The notes beneath the pieces were generated by a model that was not told the origin of the DNA, did no database searches, and saw only the letters and a list, made by a program, of their open reading frames with translations. From Muribaculaceae bacterium (GTDB lineage: Bacteria > Bacteroidota > Bacteroidia > Bacteroidales > Muribaculaceae), in contig JAIDSM010000123.1 in the NCBI GenBank assembly GCA_029061225.1, positions 44,147 through 108,146 on the forward strand: a DNA stretch of 64,000 nucleotides. The letters run 5' to 3'. Positions within the stretch are counted from its first letter, which is position 1. Every line of letters begins with the position of its first letter. Below, piece by piece: positions 29,862-40,219 of this stretch. The position numbers and the translations under genes are program-made.

Positions 29862-31265
29862 TCAATCCCGAGGAGGAAGGGGATTCGGAGTGCGCCAACC
29901 GCCGCCGAGAGCCTTATAGATGTTGACAAGGGCTGTATATTGGTCGCGGACAGCGTTGGAGAAGGCTATCTGGGCATCGAAATAGCTACGCTGCGCATCA
30001 AGCACATCGATATAGTTGATCATACCGGCACGGAACTGAAGCTGCGCGAGCTGCATATACTCTGCGGAGGCATCTCGCAGTTCCTTGGTACGGTAGAAGG
30101 ATTCCTGCACATGATAATAAGTGTGGAGAATGGTGTTGACCTCGGTGAATGCCTTCAAGACAACATCCTCATAGTCGAGCCGGGCTTCTTCGTAGGCCGC
30201 CACCGCAGCCTTGTATTTCTTCTTGCGGCGGTTGAAGTCGATGAGCGGTCCGGCCAAGGACCCCACTATGTCATTGTAAGGGGATTTCAGGAAGTTTGCG
30301 AGCGCATCATTCTCCAATCCGGGACGCAGACTGATGCTGAATGACGGGAACCGGTCGGCATACGTCATGCCTACTTTCGCCCTCGCAGCATTAAGCCGCT
30401 GCTCGGCAGCCCTGATGTCGGGTCGACGCTTCAAGAGATCGGAAGGCATACCGGCAGGAAGCTGCTCCGGACCTATGAAGGTCTGCGGAAGCTTGCCTAT
30501 CCGATCTATATCCTGCGGCACCTCCCCCATAAGCAGAGTAAGCTTATTGCGTGTCTCATACCACTTCTGCTCAAGCTTGGGAACGAGGGCTGCCGCCGAG
30601 GAATACTCCACCAACGTCTGATTGTAGAGCATCTCCGAAGTCAAGCCACCCTCGTAGCGCAGTTTTGCGATGCGCACGGATTCCTCACGAGTGTCCATAG
30701 TCCGGCGCACGATGGTAAGCTCGTTTTCCAACGCCATCATAGTATAGTAAGCCTCTGCGGTCTCAGCTATCAACTCCATCTTTATGGCACGGCTGTCTTC
30801 CTCTGAAGCACGGTATTCGGCCTCAGCCTCACGCCGAGCCCATATCTGCGAGCCCCAGAGGTTGATCTCCCACGATATGGGTATCTTGACGCTGTAGGTA
30901 GGACTTGTAGAAGCTCCCTTTCCTCCATAGTCGGCAGTCTCATATTCGGCAGACACGTCAATACCCACCTCCGGCAGAAGATTGGTCTTGGATATGCCGT
31001 AGAGCTCACGCAGCTGATCCATGCGGGCCTGCGACTTGAGAAGGTCGCGGTTGTTGCTGACAACCCTCTCAAGCAGCGAGCAAAGCGTAGAATCGGAATA
31101 AAATTTCCACCATTCAAGATCCGCAAGACAAAGGGAATCGACATAGTCAATCTTGGAGAAATCGCCGAAATGATGCACATACGGCTCCTTAAGGCCCTTC
31201 ACGCCGGAACAAGCTGACAGCAACAAGAGCGTCGCCGTCACTACAGCAAATGCACTCCCTCTCAT
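29862..31265 (-). CDS. RND-type efflux outer membrane lipoprotein (NodT/OprM family)
   Basis: Lipobox LLLLSACSG; LLKRRPDIRAAEQRLNAARAKVGMTYADRFPSFSIS. Confidence 0.92.
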   Translation of the reverse strand: MRGSAFAVVTATLLLLSACSGVKGLKEPYVHHFGDFSKIDYVDSLCLADLEWWKFYSDSTLCSLLERVVSNNRDLLKSQARMDQLRELYGISKTNLLPEVGIDVSAEYETADYGGKGASTSPTYSVKIPISWEINLWGSQIWARREAEAEYRASEEDSRAIKMELIAETAEAYYTMMALENELTIVRRTMDTREESVRIAKLRYEGGLTSEMLYNQTLVEYSSAAALVPKLEQKWYETRNKLTLLMGEVPQDIDRIGKLPQTFIGPEQLPAGMPSDLLKRRPDIRAAEQRLNAARAKVGMTYADRFPSFSISLRPGLENDALANFLKSPYNDIVGSLAGPLIDFNRRKKKYKAAVAAYEEARLDYEDVVLKAFTEVNTILHTYYHVQESFYRTKELRDASAEYMQLAQLQFRAGMINYIDVLDAQRSYFDAQIAFSNAVRDQYTALVNIYKALGGGWRTPNPLPPRD

Positions 31266-32500
31266 CTCTTTGCCTCCGCCGGCACGGCCGACTTTTTAAG
31301 ATTATGCTTATCCGACAGGCCTACCGGCTTCACCACCACGGCTTCAAAGAGAAGCTCAAACCGGTCTGTGGCTACCATCTCACCGGGCGCAAGCCCGCTC
31401 TTCACTACGATTCGCTTTCCGGCCTTAGTCCCTACCTTAACGGGACGAGCCTCCACCGATCCATCTGCCGACACGACGTAGACGAACGTCTCCCCTTCTT
31501 CTTCACGCACAGCCTCGGCAGGGACCGTCATGGCACCTTGAAGCACATCAAGAAGCACCTTGACCTTGGTCTTCTCTCCGGGGAGAAGGCAGCCGTCGGG
31601 ATTAGGCATCTCGGCGCGAACGGATATAGTACCGCTATCGGTATCGACCACGGGATCCGCGAAATCCACGACACCCCGATAGGGATACTCGCTGCCGTCT
31701 GCGAGGGTTATTGTCACGTAGGAGGGAAGCCTGTCAAGACACTCCCCGTCGTCGCAACGAACATTCACATCGCGGTCCTTTCCCTGAAAATATTGAAGCG
31801 ATGTCATCGAGAAATCGATCATCACAGTATCGCTTCTGACAATCGTCGCGAGCAGGGATTTTCCTCCGGGGCCGACAAGCGCACCCACATCGACCATGCG
31901 CTCGGAAATGTATCCGGAGATCGGAGCCACAACGCGGGTATAGCCGAGTGTGACCTGAGCCTCAAGGAGATCGACCCTTGCTATCTCCACATCGGCCTGA
32001 GCGCATTCGACGGCAGCCTCTGCATTGTCAAGGTCGAGCTGCGAGGCCGCCTTCTGATTGTAAAGGGGACGGATGCGGTTGAGGTCGCGGTCAGCCTTAT
32101 CCTTCAGAGCCTTAGCGCGGTCAAGCTGAGCCAGGGCACGGTCTACCTGGGCCTGATACAGTCTTGGGTCGATGACGAACAGCGTCTGACCTTTCTTTAC
32201 ATAGGAACCCTCCCTGAACAGCATCTTCTCAAGCACGCCCTCCACACGTGCGGTAACCTCCACTGACCGAATGGCCCTTATACTGCCGTCAAACTCTTCG
32301 TACACTTCCAGACGCGCCGTGTCTACCAAAGCCACCCTGACCTCCGGAAGGAGTCCGGAATCAGAAGCGGGCCTGCGCAGCAACAGCCACACCGAGAGAA
32401 GCACCACAACAAGCACTCCGATGAGCAGAAACGCCCATCTGGGGAAACCACCCTTATGTCCGGACCGAGCCGAGTCAGCCCCTTCTTTATGATCGCTCAT
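31262..32500 (-). CDS. RND-type efflux periplasmic adaptor (AcrA/MexA-like)
   Basis: VEVTARVEGVLEKMLFREGSYVKKGQTLFVIDPRLYQAQVDRALAQL; overlaps the OMF gene by 4 nt. Confidence 0.92.
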   Translation of the reverse strand: MSDHKEGADSARSGHKGGFPRWAFLLIGVLVVVLLSVWLLLRRPASDSGLLPEVRVALVDTARLEVYEEFDGSIRAIRSVEVTARVEGVLEKMLFREGSYVKKGQTLFVIDPRLYQAQVDRALAQLDRAKALKDKADRDLNRIRPLYNQKAASQLDLDNAEAAVECAQADVEIARVDLLEAQVTLGYTRVVAPISGYISERMVDVGALVGPGGKSLLATIVRSDTVMIDFSMTSLQYFQGKDRDVNVRCDDGECLDRLPSYVTITLADGSEYPYRGVVDFADPVVDTDSGTISVRAEMPNPDGCLLPGEKTKVKVLLDVLQGAMTVPAEAVREEEGETFVYVVSADGSVEARPVKVGTKAGKRIVVKSGLAPGEMVATDRFELLFEAVVVKPVGLSDKHNLKKSAVPAEAKR

Positions 32501-32510
32501 ATTACTTTAA

Positions 32511-32885
32511 TTAAACAAGATTACGCACTATCCACCAACATAACACCGAACCCGCCAGCATACAGATCAAGACAGGAGAATGAACCTTAAGATAGAGCCG
32601 CGGATATCTCTCCCTGAAACATTCCAGCAAGAGCAAAAAAGCTATAACCGGAAGCATACACATGGCAAAGGCATTGGCCTGCCAGGCCTCACGGAATTCA
32701 CCATGCACCAATGCATGCGCCATCCTCTGCGACCCGCATCCCGGACAGTCAGTCCCGGTAGTCAACTTCCACAGGCACTTCGGCATCCAGACCGCGTCCA
32801 TAGGGTCGAAGAAGTAGTAGACCACGGCCAGCACCGCGAAAAGCACCGCCATGCCTACGGCCATATAGAAACGCCTATCCCGCAT
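32511..32885 (-). CDS. DUF2752 membrane protein
   Basis: PKCLWKLTTGTDCPGCGSQRMAHALVHGEFREAWQANAFA is typical of DUF2752. Confidence 0.85.
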   Translation of the reverse strand: MRDRRFYMAVGMAVLFAVLAVVYYFFDPMDAVWMPKCLWKLTTGTDCPGCGSQRMAHALVHGEFREAWQANAFAMCMLPVIAFLLLLECFRERYPRLYLKVHSPVLICMLAGSVLCWWIVRNLV

Positions 32886-34083
32886 CGCTTATCCGAAGGC
32901 CCCATGCAGATTTTATCTTGCGGCCGACGGCCACTATATTGACAAGAACAACGCCGAGCGCAAGAAGCGTACCGACACCGATACCCCACATCAGACCTCC
33001 TGTCCCTACCCCAAGGCCCTCAAGCGCACCGGCATAGAGCGAACGCAAAGCAACGAGTGCTCCTACTGACAACAGCCACGCCGCTCCGCATCCCACAACT
33101 ATCATGGAGCAATAGGGAGCTCCTACCTTACGCAGAGGCGCACCAAGCATCAGAAGACGATGGATCACCTGACGGTTCTTCTCCATCAGCAACGAAACAG
33201 ACAGCATGAGCACAAACAGGGACAGAAGGGTTATCACGGCACCGACCGCCATCACTATTCCCACCACCACCTTCAGCAGATAGGCGGCTGAACTGCCGGA
33301 CTTATCGCCGGCCACCTCCCAACCATGGGAAGAGAGATATTCGGATATCGCAACGTCGCCGGGAGACGACACATCGATTATGAGGCGCGATGGAGCGGAG
33401 GAGCCGCTGTCGCCCAGACGCGAATTAGCATATTGCATGAAGCCGTCGGGCACCAGGACTGTATTGAGGCGGTTGCTGAATCCTGCGATGCGCCCTTCCA
33501 TCTGCATGGAGCGGGAACCATCCTCACTACGCATATAGAGTTTCAAGGGAATTCCGGAGATAAGCTGCTCGCTGAGCTGCGGGAGTCCGGCTGATCCGGC
33601 GAATCCGAAATTATAGAGGGCAAGATAGTCTTTAGGTATCATCACGGGGACTACGGGCTGTCCCGGTTCGAAACGCCAGTCGGCAGCCGGGAGGTCGACA
33701 AATGAATCCGGCACGGACTCGAAGAAAAGAGCTGTCTCCAACCCGCGTCCTCCCTGACTCACTGAGGCATACACCCGAAAGTCGGAAGAACTGAACTCCC
33801 CTACCCTCCTGACCCAAGGCTGCGCCTTGAGGTCGGCAAGATCAGCCGCCGAAAAACGAGTGGCACCACCATCGCCAAGCGTACTGGCGGATGTCACTTT
33901 CTTGTTGACCACCAGATAATCCGTATTGATCACACTCTCGTCATCATCCCAGATACCCCTGGAATCCACATAAAACATCACGGCACCGCCGATGATCAGC
34001 AGACCGATGAAGTTGGAGAGCGCGAAACCCGCGATGCGCGCAGGCGATGTATTCTTTCTTAAAAGTTTAGAAATAAGACCCAT
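32875..34083 (-). CDS. ABC-type permease, FtsX-like
   Basis: N-terminal TM, large extracytoplasmic domain, three C-terminal TMs; overlaps an ABC ATPase gene. Confidence 0.65.
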   Translation of the reverse strand: MGLISKLLRKNTSPARIAGFALSNFIGLLIIGGAVMFYVDSRGIWDDDESVINTDYLVVNKKVTSASTLGDGGATRFSAADLADLKAQPWVRRVGEFSSSDFRVYASVSQGGRGLETALFFESVPDSFVDLPAADWRFEPGQPVVPVMIPKDYLALYNFGFAGSAGLPQLSEQLISGIPLKLYMRSEDGSRSMQMEGRIAGFSNRLNTVLVPDGFMQYANSRLGDSGSSAPSRLIIDVSSPGDVAISEYLSSHGWEVAGDKSGSSAAYLLKVVVGIVMAVGAVITLLSLFVLMLSVSLLMEKNRQVIHRLLMLGAPLRKVGAPYCSMIVVGCGAAWLLSVGALVALRSLYAGALEGLGVGTGGLMWGIGVGTLLALGVVLVNIVAVGRKIKSAWGLRISDAG

Positions 34084-34742
34084 CAGAGATTCATTTTAAC
34101 CGGATTTTCTATCAACAAAGGATTACCGACAGAGAAAGTGATTACAGCGGCACCCTGACGCCCGGCCTCTTCCTCCACAATCCCGGCCGCAAGGCGGTTG
34201 TTTGCCTCGTCGAGATGGCTAACCGGCTCATCAAGGAGAATGAAATCGAAGGGCTGGCAAAGACTGCGTATCAACGCCACACGCTGCTGCTGACCTATCG
34301 AAAGGCGACCGGCGGGATAGTCGCGGCGGGCGGTGATTCCAAGACGCTCCATCCAGCCTTCCACCCGCTGCATATCGACGCCACCGCAAATCTCGCCCTT
34401 AAGAAGGATATTGTCGATGGCCGAGAGTTCGGGAAAGAGAGCGAGTTCCTGCGGCAGGTAGGCTATACGGGCACGTCTGATTTCCTGCCAGTCGGTAATG
34501 CCGAGTGAGGAAGCGTCACGACCGTCGAAAAGAAGTCTTCCCTCATAGTCACGCCTTGCCCCCATGATGAAGGCGGCCAGACTCGATTTTCCTCCGCCAC
34601 TGGCCGACTCCACAAGATAACGTCCGCCACGCCGGAAAACGACCGTACGGCGCCACACCTCAGAATACGGCAACTCCTCCCGCGCAAAGACGCGCGGGAG
34701 GAGACCCTGGAGTTCAATCTCTTCTATATGGTCGGGAATCAT
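34083..34742 (-). CDS. ABC transporter ATP-binding protein
   Basis: SASGGGKSSLAAFIMG Walker A, RLSIGQQQRVALIRSL signature, FILLDEPVSHLD Walker B. Confidence 0.88.
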   Translation of the reverse strand: MIPDHIEEIELQGLLPRVFAREELPYSEVWRRTVVFRRGGRYLVESASGGGKSSLAAFIMGARRDYEGRLLFDGRDASSLGITDWQEIRRARIAYLPQELALFPELSAIDNILLKGEICGGVDMQRVEGWMERLGITARRDYPAGRLSIGQQQRVALIRSLCQPFDFILLDEPVSHLDEANNRLAAGIVEEEAGRQGAAVITFSVGNPLLIENPVKMNL

Positions 34743-36034
34743 TTCGTAATCGCTTCAATGAGAGCGTCGACACCTCCCTTTGCCTCGAAATCGAGACGAA
34801 GGCTCTTATTATCGACGCTGAGTTTGGTGACGGATGTAACGTCGCGGGCCGGAAAACCTTTGGTCACCACACCTATCCATGAGCCCTTAAGCATGTCGGC
34901 CGCTTCAGATGGAGTGATGGATCCGGAGAAGTCCTTGCTGCCGTAGACCGCTGTGATCATATCGCCATCGCGGGTGACGGTCACTCCGAAAGCACTCTGC
35001 AAAAGATTGGAAAAATCAGCGAAGTCCTTTCCCGTGGTCTGTATACGGGCCTCACCATCGTTGGCTCCTGAATTAGTACGGACAGCGATGGTGCCGTCGA
35101 TGGCCTCAAGCATTCCCAAAGCCTGACCTTGACTTCCTCCCATCATGGAACCGGCGAGGTCTGTGATCTTCTTTATGAGTTTCTTAGGGACTCCGGCTGC
35201 AATAAACACATCGGCATTCTTATCAAACGACTTTACCACAGAAGCGTCGATCTTCTCTACCGGAAGAAGCAGCTCTGCGGGCTTCATATCGGAATTTAGC
35301 ACGGATGCGTTGGCGATAAAACTCTTTTTCTTAATGTCTGCGCTGCCGGCTACATAAGCCATATCGTTGAAGACAAGCGACGAAGCCATCTTCATATAGG
35401 TGCCGTTGGGGACAAGCGACATACTGCGGTTGACATCAGCCACATACGTCATGACCTTATCAGCCTCGAGCAGAAGCTTAGAAGCATCAACCGAGACGTA
35501 GCTCTGCTTATCGCCGAGCTCCTGATAATACTTCAGCTGCTCCACGTCGGGGCGTCCGGTGGTGCATACCCAGAACTGGTTGCCAAGCACGGCGACATTA
35601 TCGATTGTACGCGCATCTCCCTCCACGACAGCTTTGGATCCGGACTCCTTCTCGACATACGCAACGAACTTATCGGGATCGTTGAGCAGACCGGTGACAT
35701 AGCTGCGGGCAGCGGAGAAAAAGACGATGCTACTCATAGCCACACCGGTCTCACCGTCGCAGATTTCCTTAATCTGCTTCTTATCCTCTGACTTGATGGC
35801 CTGACTTTGATCAATAGTCTTCTGAAGGTCGTCGGAAAGCTTTACAGTGGATCCATCCGTGCTTCCGCCAAGGGATTCCACTGTGTGCGCGATATTGACC
35901 ACCACCACGCTCGACGCATCGGCCGGCACGGTGCGGAGGAGAGACGCGGAGTCATCGTTTCCAGTCTTCGAGCATCCTACCGCTACAAAAACGAGGGTCA
36001 GGAGCGCGAGGAGGCTATAGCTCAGTTTCTTCAT
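34739..36034 (-). CDS. DUF4836-like lipoprotein
   Basis: MKKLSYSLLALLTLVFVAVGCSK lipobox; LLRTVPADASSVVVVNIAHTVESLG. Confidence 0.6.
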   Translation of the reverse strand: MKKLSYSLLALLTLVFVAVGCSKTGNDDSASLLRTVPADASSVVVVNIAHTVESLGGSTDGSTVKLSDDLQKTIDQSQAIKSEDKKQIKEICDGETGVAMSSIVFFSAARSYVTGLLNDPDKFVAYVEKESGSKAVVEGDARTIDNVAVLGNQFWVCTTGRPDVEQLKYYQELGDKQSYVSVDASKLLLEADKVMTYVADVNRSMSLVPNGTYMKMASSLVFNDMAYVAGSADIKKKSFIANASVLNSDMKPAELLLPVEKIDASVVKSFDKNADVFIAAGVPKKLIKKITDLAGSMMGGSQGQALGMLEAIDGTIAVRTNSGANDGEARIQTTGKDFADFSNLLQSAFGVTVTRDGDMITAVYGSKDFSGSITPSEAADMLKGSWIGVVTKGFPARDVTSVTKLSVDNKSLRLDFEAKGGVDALIEAITK

Positions 36035-36069
36035 GATTTCAAGTTGTTTTAATGGTTTGAAAATATTAT

Positions 36070-36561
36070 TCAGATTCGCAGGAAGCTTCCCATCCTGAGG
36101 GCTGCCACAGCTGCTTCCGCACCTTTATTGCCGAGCTTGCCTCCGGCTCGGTCGAGAGCCTCCTGAAGGTTGTTGACGGTCAGCACCCCGAAGATCACAG
36201 GCACCTCACCCATACAGTTGAGTCGGCATATACCGTCGGCAGTCTGTGAACATACATAGTCGAAGTGAGGTGTATCCCCTCGGATGACGGTGCCTATGGC
36301 CACGACAGCGTTGTATTTCTTAGGGCTCTTGATGATTCGGGCCGCAGCATATACAAGCTCCACTGCGCCGGGCACACGGTATTTCTCTACCATAGACTCA
36401 TGGAGGCCGGCCTTTTCAAATACTTCGAGAGCTCCTGCGAGGAGCCGGTCGTTGACTTGGCTGTTCCAGTCGGCAGTCACTATGGCCACACGGAATTTTT
36501 CCTTATCGCGGAGTTCGGGTATCTCAAGAAGAGATCCTTCTGTATTAAGTATTGTCGACAT
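36070..36561 (-). CDS. ribH: 6,7-dimethyl-8-ribityllumazine synthase
   Basis: RVAIVTADWNSQVNDRLLAGAL; VPGAVELVYAA; AIGTVIRGDTPHFDYVC. Confidence 0.95.
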   Translation of the reverse strand: MSTILNTEGSLLEIPELRDKEKFRVAIVTADWNSQVNDRLLAGALEVFEKAGLHESMVEKYRVPGAVELVYAAARIIKSPKKYNAVVAIGTVIRGDTPHFDYVCSQTADGICRLNCMGEVPVIFGVLTVNNLQEALDRAGGKLGNKGAEAAVAALRMGSFLRI

Positions 36562-36619
36562 TTCCTAAAACTTAACCCTTAACCTTATTGTTTATTGTTT
36601 ATTACTCAATACTTTACCC

Positions 36620-37447
36620 TCAACCCTTCTTAGTGCGGAACGCACTAAGCCATGACACTTTCATGTTTTCCTGCAGCTTTATCATCTCCTTAAGCGTATG
36701 TATCTGCTGCTCGAGGTCGGCCTCGCCCTGCGCTATAGCATGAGGAAGCACTGCATCGAGAAGACGCTCGGCGCGCGGACGCATGGATTTTACGCGGATC
36801 ATGATCTCGGCCATCTCGGCCGTCATCTTGATCTCCTTCTTGTTCACCTTACCTGTACGCTTCTTCGAGATGCGGATCGCCTCCGAGAAGAACTTCATGG
36901 CTTCGCGGTAATCGCCGGAAGACGCAAGCAGGCGCCCTACGTTGCAGAGAGAATCCACAAGGCGATCGGTAGCGCTGTTGATTCCGGCGTTCACTTTCTC
37001 TGTAAGTGCATCGACATTGAGCTGCTGACGTGCAAGCATATCGATGGTCTTTTTCTTCGAACGCAGGATACGGGTGGAAAGCTCCATAGCGAGGATGTGC
37101 AGACGCCCGAAGCGGTCGGGATTCTTCACCAAAAGCGGATCGAGCACCTTGAACAGGGCATCCAGCTCCTTCTCGCTGCGCTTGAAGTCCTTGAGTTCGT
37201 AGTGTATTTCAGCAAGGTCGAATATTAAAGCCACGAGAATAGCCTTGAACTCCTCATTCTCATGGTCGGGAAAGTCTTTGAGACGCTGCAATGCAGTGAT
37301 GGTGCGCTCAAGAGCCTCCATATATTTCTCGGCTTCTATAAGCCGGCTGATCTCCAGACGGGCGGCGACTACATTGGCAAGCACTTCCGCCTCCAGGCTA
37401 TCCTTGCCGAAGGCCTCCATCCGGATATGGACATCTATCTGATTCAT
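36620..37447 (-). CDS. Tetratricopeptide-repeat-like helical protein
   Basis: Amphipathic helical repeats (KYMEALERTITALQRLKDFP..., LASSGDYREAMKFFSEAIRISKK). Confidence 0.6.
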   Translation of the reverse strand: MNQIDVHIRMEAFGKDSLEAEVLANVVAARLEISRLIEAEKYMEALERTITALQRLKDFPDHENEEFKAILVALIFDLAEIHYELKDFKRSEKELDALFKVLDPLLVKNPDRFGRLHILAMELSTRILRSKKKTIDMLARQQLNVDALTEKVNAGINSATDRLVDSLCNVGRLLASSGDYREAMKFFSEAIRISKKRTGKVNKKEIKMTAEMAEIMIRVKSMRPRAERLLDAVLPHAIAQGEADLEQQIHTLKEMIKLQENMKVSWLSAFRTKKG

Positions 37448-37535
37448 CGTATATTACCGTTAAATAACGTTGTTTTTATAAGTATTGCTATAAGTTATAA
37501 CAAACGAAACGCGGAATCGTATCAAACCACCGAAT

Positions 37536-37979
37536 TCATTGCCATCTCGCCAGCCCCTCAGCAATATTCTCAGGAATCGGCTTGGATGTCTTGGTAGCGT
37601 AGTCCACGCTTACCATCACGGACTCGCACATGGAGCAGATCTGTCCTGTGGCTGTATTGCGAAGTATCTGCTGGAGGGTGAAGCTTTTTTCACCGATCTT
37701 CTTGACGCGGGTACGCACCTCCATAGGGTCGGTGAAACGTATCTGCTCCATAAACGTACAGTTGATATTGACTATGACAGCCTCCACGCGGCTCCAGTCG
37801 GCGAGCTGACCGCGGAGCGCGTTGTAGAACTCCGTCTTGCCTACGTCGAAGAGAGCAAGCTGGGCATTGTTGTTGACGTGGCCGAGCACATCTATATCGT
37901 TGAATCTCAACTGTAGGGGCACTGCATGTCGGAATCCTTCCGCATCAAGGTGCTCCAGTTTTTCGTTTTTCTCACTCAT
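37536..37979 (-). CDS. Acyl-CoA thioesterase, 4HBT hotdog family
   Basis: LQLRFNDIDVLGHVNNNAQLALFDVGKTEFYNAL. Confidence 0.88.
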   Translation of the reverse strand: MSEKNEKLEHLDAEGFRHAVPLQLRFNDIDVLGHVNNNAQLALFDVGKTEFYNALRGQLADWSRVEAVIVNINCTFMEQIRFTDPMEVRTRVKKIGEKSFTLQQILRNTATGQICSMCESVMVSVDYATKTSKPIPENIAEGLARWQ

Positions 37980-38004
37980 GTTACGTATTTCTTCTATTTA
38001 TGCG

Positions 38005-38298
38005 TCAGTTTCTGAACATCACTTCCCTTACAACATCCTTTCCCAATATCTCGTTGATACCCCTTACTATCCTTCCTCGGCTCATGTTGAGTTCGGAACG
38101 CAGGGAGGCGTTGGGGGTTCCGATGGTCATAACGCCGTTTTTTATCCACGGGCGAGCGCACATGGAGGCTATATGCTTTCCCACCACAAGGGGAAAGGCC
38201 TCGCAGGCACGCACCTCATCGAGCCTCCCCTGCATGCTGCTCTTCTCAAGGCATTCACGCAGCACGTCTCCCACTGTCACAGCATCCCGTCGCTCCAC
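38005..38298 (-). CDS. DUF721/DciA-like protein
   Basis: Small basic protein with DUF721 pattern (VGDVLRECLEKSSMQGRLDEVRACEAFPLVVGKHIA) next to recF. Confidence 0.75.
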   Translation of the reverse strand: MERRDAVTVGDVLRECLEKSSMQGRLDEVRACEAFPLVVGKHIASMCARPWIKNGVMTIGTPNASLRSELNMSRGRIVRGINEILGKDVVREVMFRN

Positions 38299-38316
38299 TT
38301 ATATAATTATTAATGA

Positions 38317-39420
38317 TTAATGATCAATGATCTCAAATTTACCATCTGTCACAGTAAACAGTTTGCTTTCGCCGTGAATGGCGCCAAGTATCTCGTCGAG
38401 ATGCTCGCGGTTGGTGTCGGTGATGAAAATCTGTCCGAAGCTCTCGTCACCGCTGACCATCTCCATTATCCGGCCCACACGGCTTGAGTCGAGCTTGTCG
38501 AATATGTCGTCAAGAAGCAATATGGGTGTGAGGCCCGACACCTTACGCAGGTATTCGAATATAGCGAGCCTAAGTGCGATTGTGAAGGTCTTCACCTGTC
38601 CCTGACTGCCTAATCGACGCATGGAGTATTCGCCCAATCCGGTCAGAAGGTCGTCGCGGTGCACACCTTTGGATGTATAGCCAAGCACCTGGTCTTTAGC
38701 TCTGGTGCTGTCAAGAACCTCTCGGAGGGTCTGATCGTTAAGTACGCTCGAATACCTTATCGAAGCCTTCTCAGCGTCGCCGGAAATCTCGCTGTAGCGG
38801 GAGCGGAATGTAGGAAGTATCTCTTCCACCCACGCCTTACGAGTAGCGTGGATTACTCCTGCGGATTCCTCCATGGCTGACTCAACCGACTCATAGAGGA
38901 GCTTGTCCTTGACTCCGGCGCGCAGCATACGGTTGCGGCTGTCGATGCTGCGGTTGTAGCGGATGAGATGGGATAGATAGGTCTTATCGGCCTGAGAAAT
39001 CACCATATCCATCAGCTTGCGGCGCTCCTCCGCCGATCCGCTCACGATGACATGGTCGGCGGGAGTGACGGTGACTATCGGGAATCTCCCGATATGCTCC
39101 GATATGCGCTGGTATTCCTTGCCGTTGCATTTAAGGGTCTTTCCCTTTCCCTTCACTATGCCGCAGCTTACGAGCTCGTTGGTGCCTGAGTCCATGACGA
39201 AGCTGCCCTTCACCATCATCATCTCCGAACCATGACGCGGAAGCGCGGACTCCGGGAGCGACTGCATGGGGCGGGCGAGGCAAAGGAAATGGATAGCCTC
39301 TAAAAGGTTGCTCTTACCCATGCCGTTCATGCCCAGCAGGCAGTTGACTCCACCGGAAAACTCCAGGGAGGCCTCTTCAATATTCTTGAAGTTCAGTATG
39401 TCGAGCTTCTCGATCTTCAT
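38317..39420 (-). CDS. recF: DNA replication/repair protein RecF
   Basis: MKIEKLDILNFKNIEEASLEFSGGVNCLLGMNGMGKSNLLEAIHFL; LTPILLLDDIFDKLD. Start reassigned to 39420, overlapping the upp stop. Confidence 0.93.
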   Translation of the reverse strand: MKIEKLDILNFKNIEEASLEFSGGVNCLLGMNGMGKSNLLEAIHFLCLARPMQSLPESALPRHGSEMMMVKGSFVMDSGTNELVSCGIVKGKGKTLKCNGKEYQRISEHIGRFPIVTVTPADHVIVSGSAEERRKLMDMVISQADKTYLSHLIRYNRSIDSRNRMLRAGVKDKLLYESVESAMEESAGVIHATRKAWVEEILPTFRSRYSEISGDAEKASIRYSSVLNDQTLREVLDSTRAKDQVLGYTSKGVHRDDLLTGLGEYSMRRLGSQGQVKTFTIALRLAIFEYLRKVSGLTPILLLDDIFDKLDSSRVGRIMEMVSGDESFGQIFITDTNREHLDEILGAIHGESKLFTVTDGKFEIIDH

Positions 39421-40082
39421 GCGTTGTCTTCCTTCTCTCCGTAGGCAAGGTCGCCGGCATCGCCGAGCCCCGGCACTATGTAGCTGTGGGCGTTGACTTC
39501 GGGATCTATGGCCGCACACCATACGGTAGTCTTATCATCAGGGAAACGCTCCTTAATGAATTCCACAGCGCGTTCGGACGCTATTACTGAAGCCACATGC
39601 ACCTTTGCGGGATGCCCCTTGCGTAGAAGAGCACGGTAGCCGAGCTCCATCGACGTTCCGGTGGCGAGCATCGGGTCCACGAGTATGAGTGTCTTCCCTT
39701 CGATGGAGGGAGCGGCCATATACTCGACGAGGACATCGAAAGTATCGCCGGTCTCGTGATACTTTCTATAGGCACTTACGAAGGCATTCTCCGCCATATC
39801 GAAGATCTGAAGGAAGCCGTGATGGAACGGCAGGCCGGCACGAAGGATGGTAGCGATGACCACCTTCTCGGCAGGCTCCTTGCATATGCACTCCGCAAGC
39901 GGAGTCTGGACGCGCACGTCGTCATAGGCTATGCGCTTAGATATCTCATAGGCCATCAGCTGGCCGATACGGTCGATATTGGCGCGGAAACGCATGCGGT
40001 CGCCCTGGATATTGATGTCGCGGAGCTCACGCATATATCTGCTCATCACCGACGGCTGGTCGGCAAAATTAATAACTTCCAT
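39417..40082 (-). CDS. upp: Uracil phosphoribosyltransferase
   Basis: ATILRAGLPFHHGFLQIF; LILVDPMLATGTSMELGYRALL; C-terminal VPGLGDAGDLAYG. Confidence 0.93.
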   Translation of the reverse strand: MEVINFADQPSVMSRYMRELRDINIQGDRMRFRANIDRIGQLMAYEISKRIAYDDVRVQTPLAECICKEPAEKVVIATILRAGLPFHHGFLQIFDMAENAFVSAYRKYHETGDTFDVLVEYMAAPSIEGKTLILVDPMLATGTSMELGYRALLRKGHPAKVHVASVIASERAVEFIKERFPDDKTTVWCAAIDPEVNAHSYIVPGLGDAGDLAYGEKEDNA

Positions 40083-40219
40083 TTGTTTAAATTTTTGGTC
40101 TACAAATTTAATACTTTAAATTGAAAAAATGAAATAATCACTATTATTTTTTCTACGATTTGAAACTATACGGGATATAATGGAGTCTAATAAGCAGAAT
40201 CAAATAATCAACATATAAA

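Noticed and set aside
31250-32266. 338-aa plus-strand ORF
   Set aside because: Antisense to the RND adaptor, which has strong family motifs.
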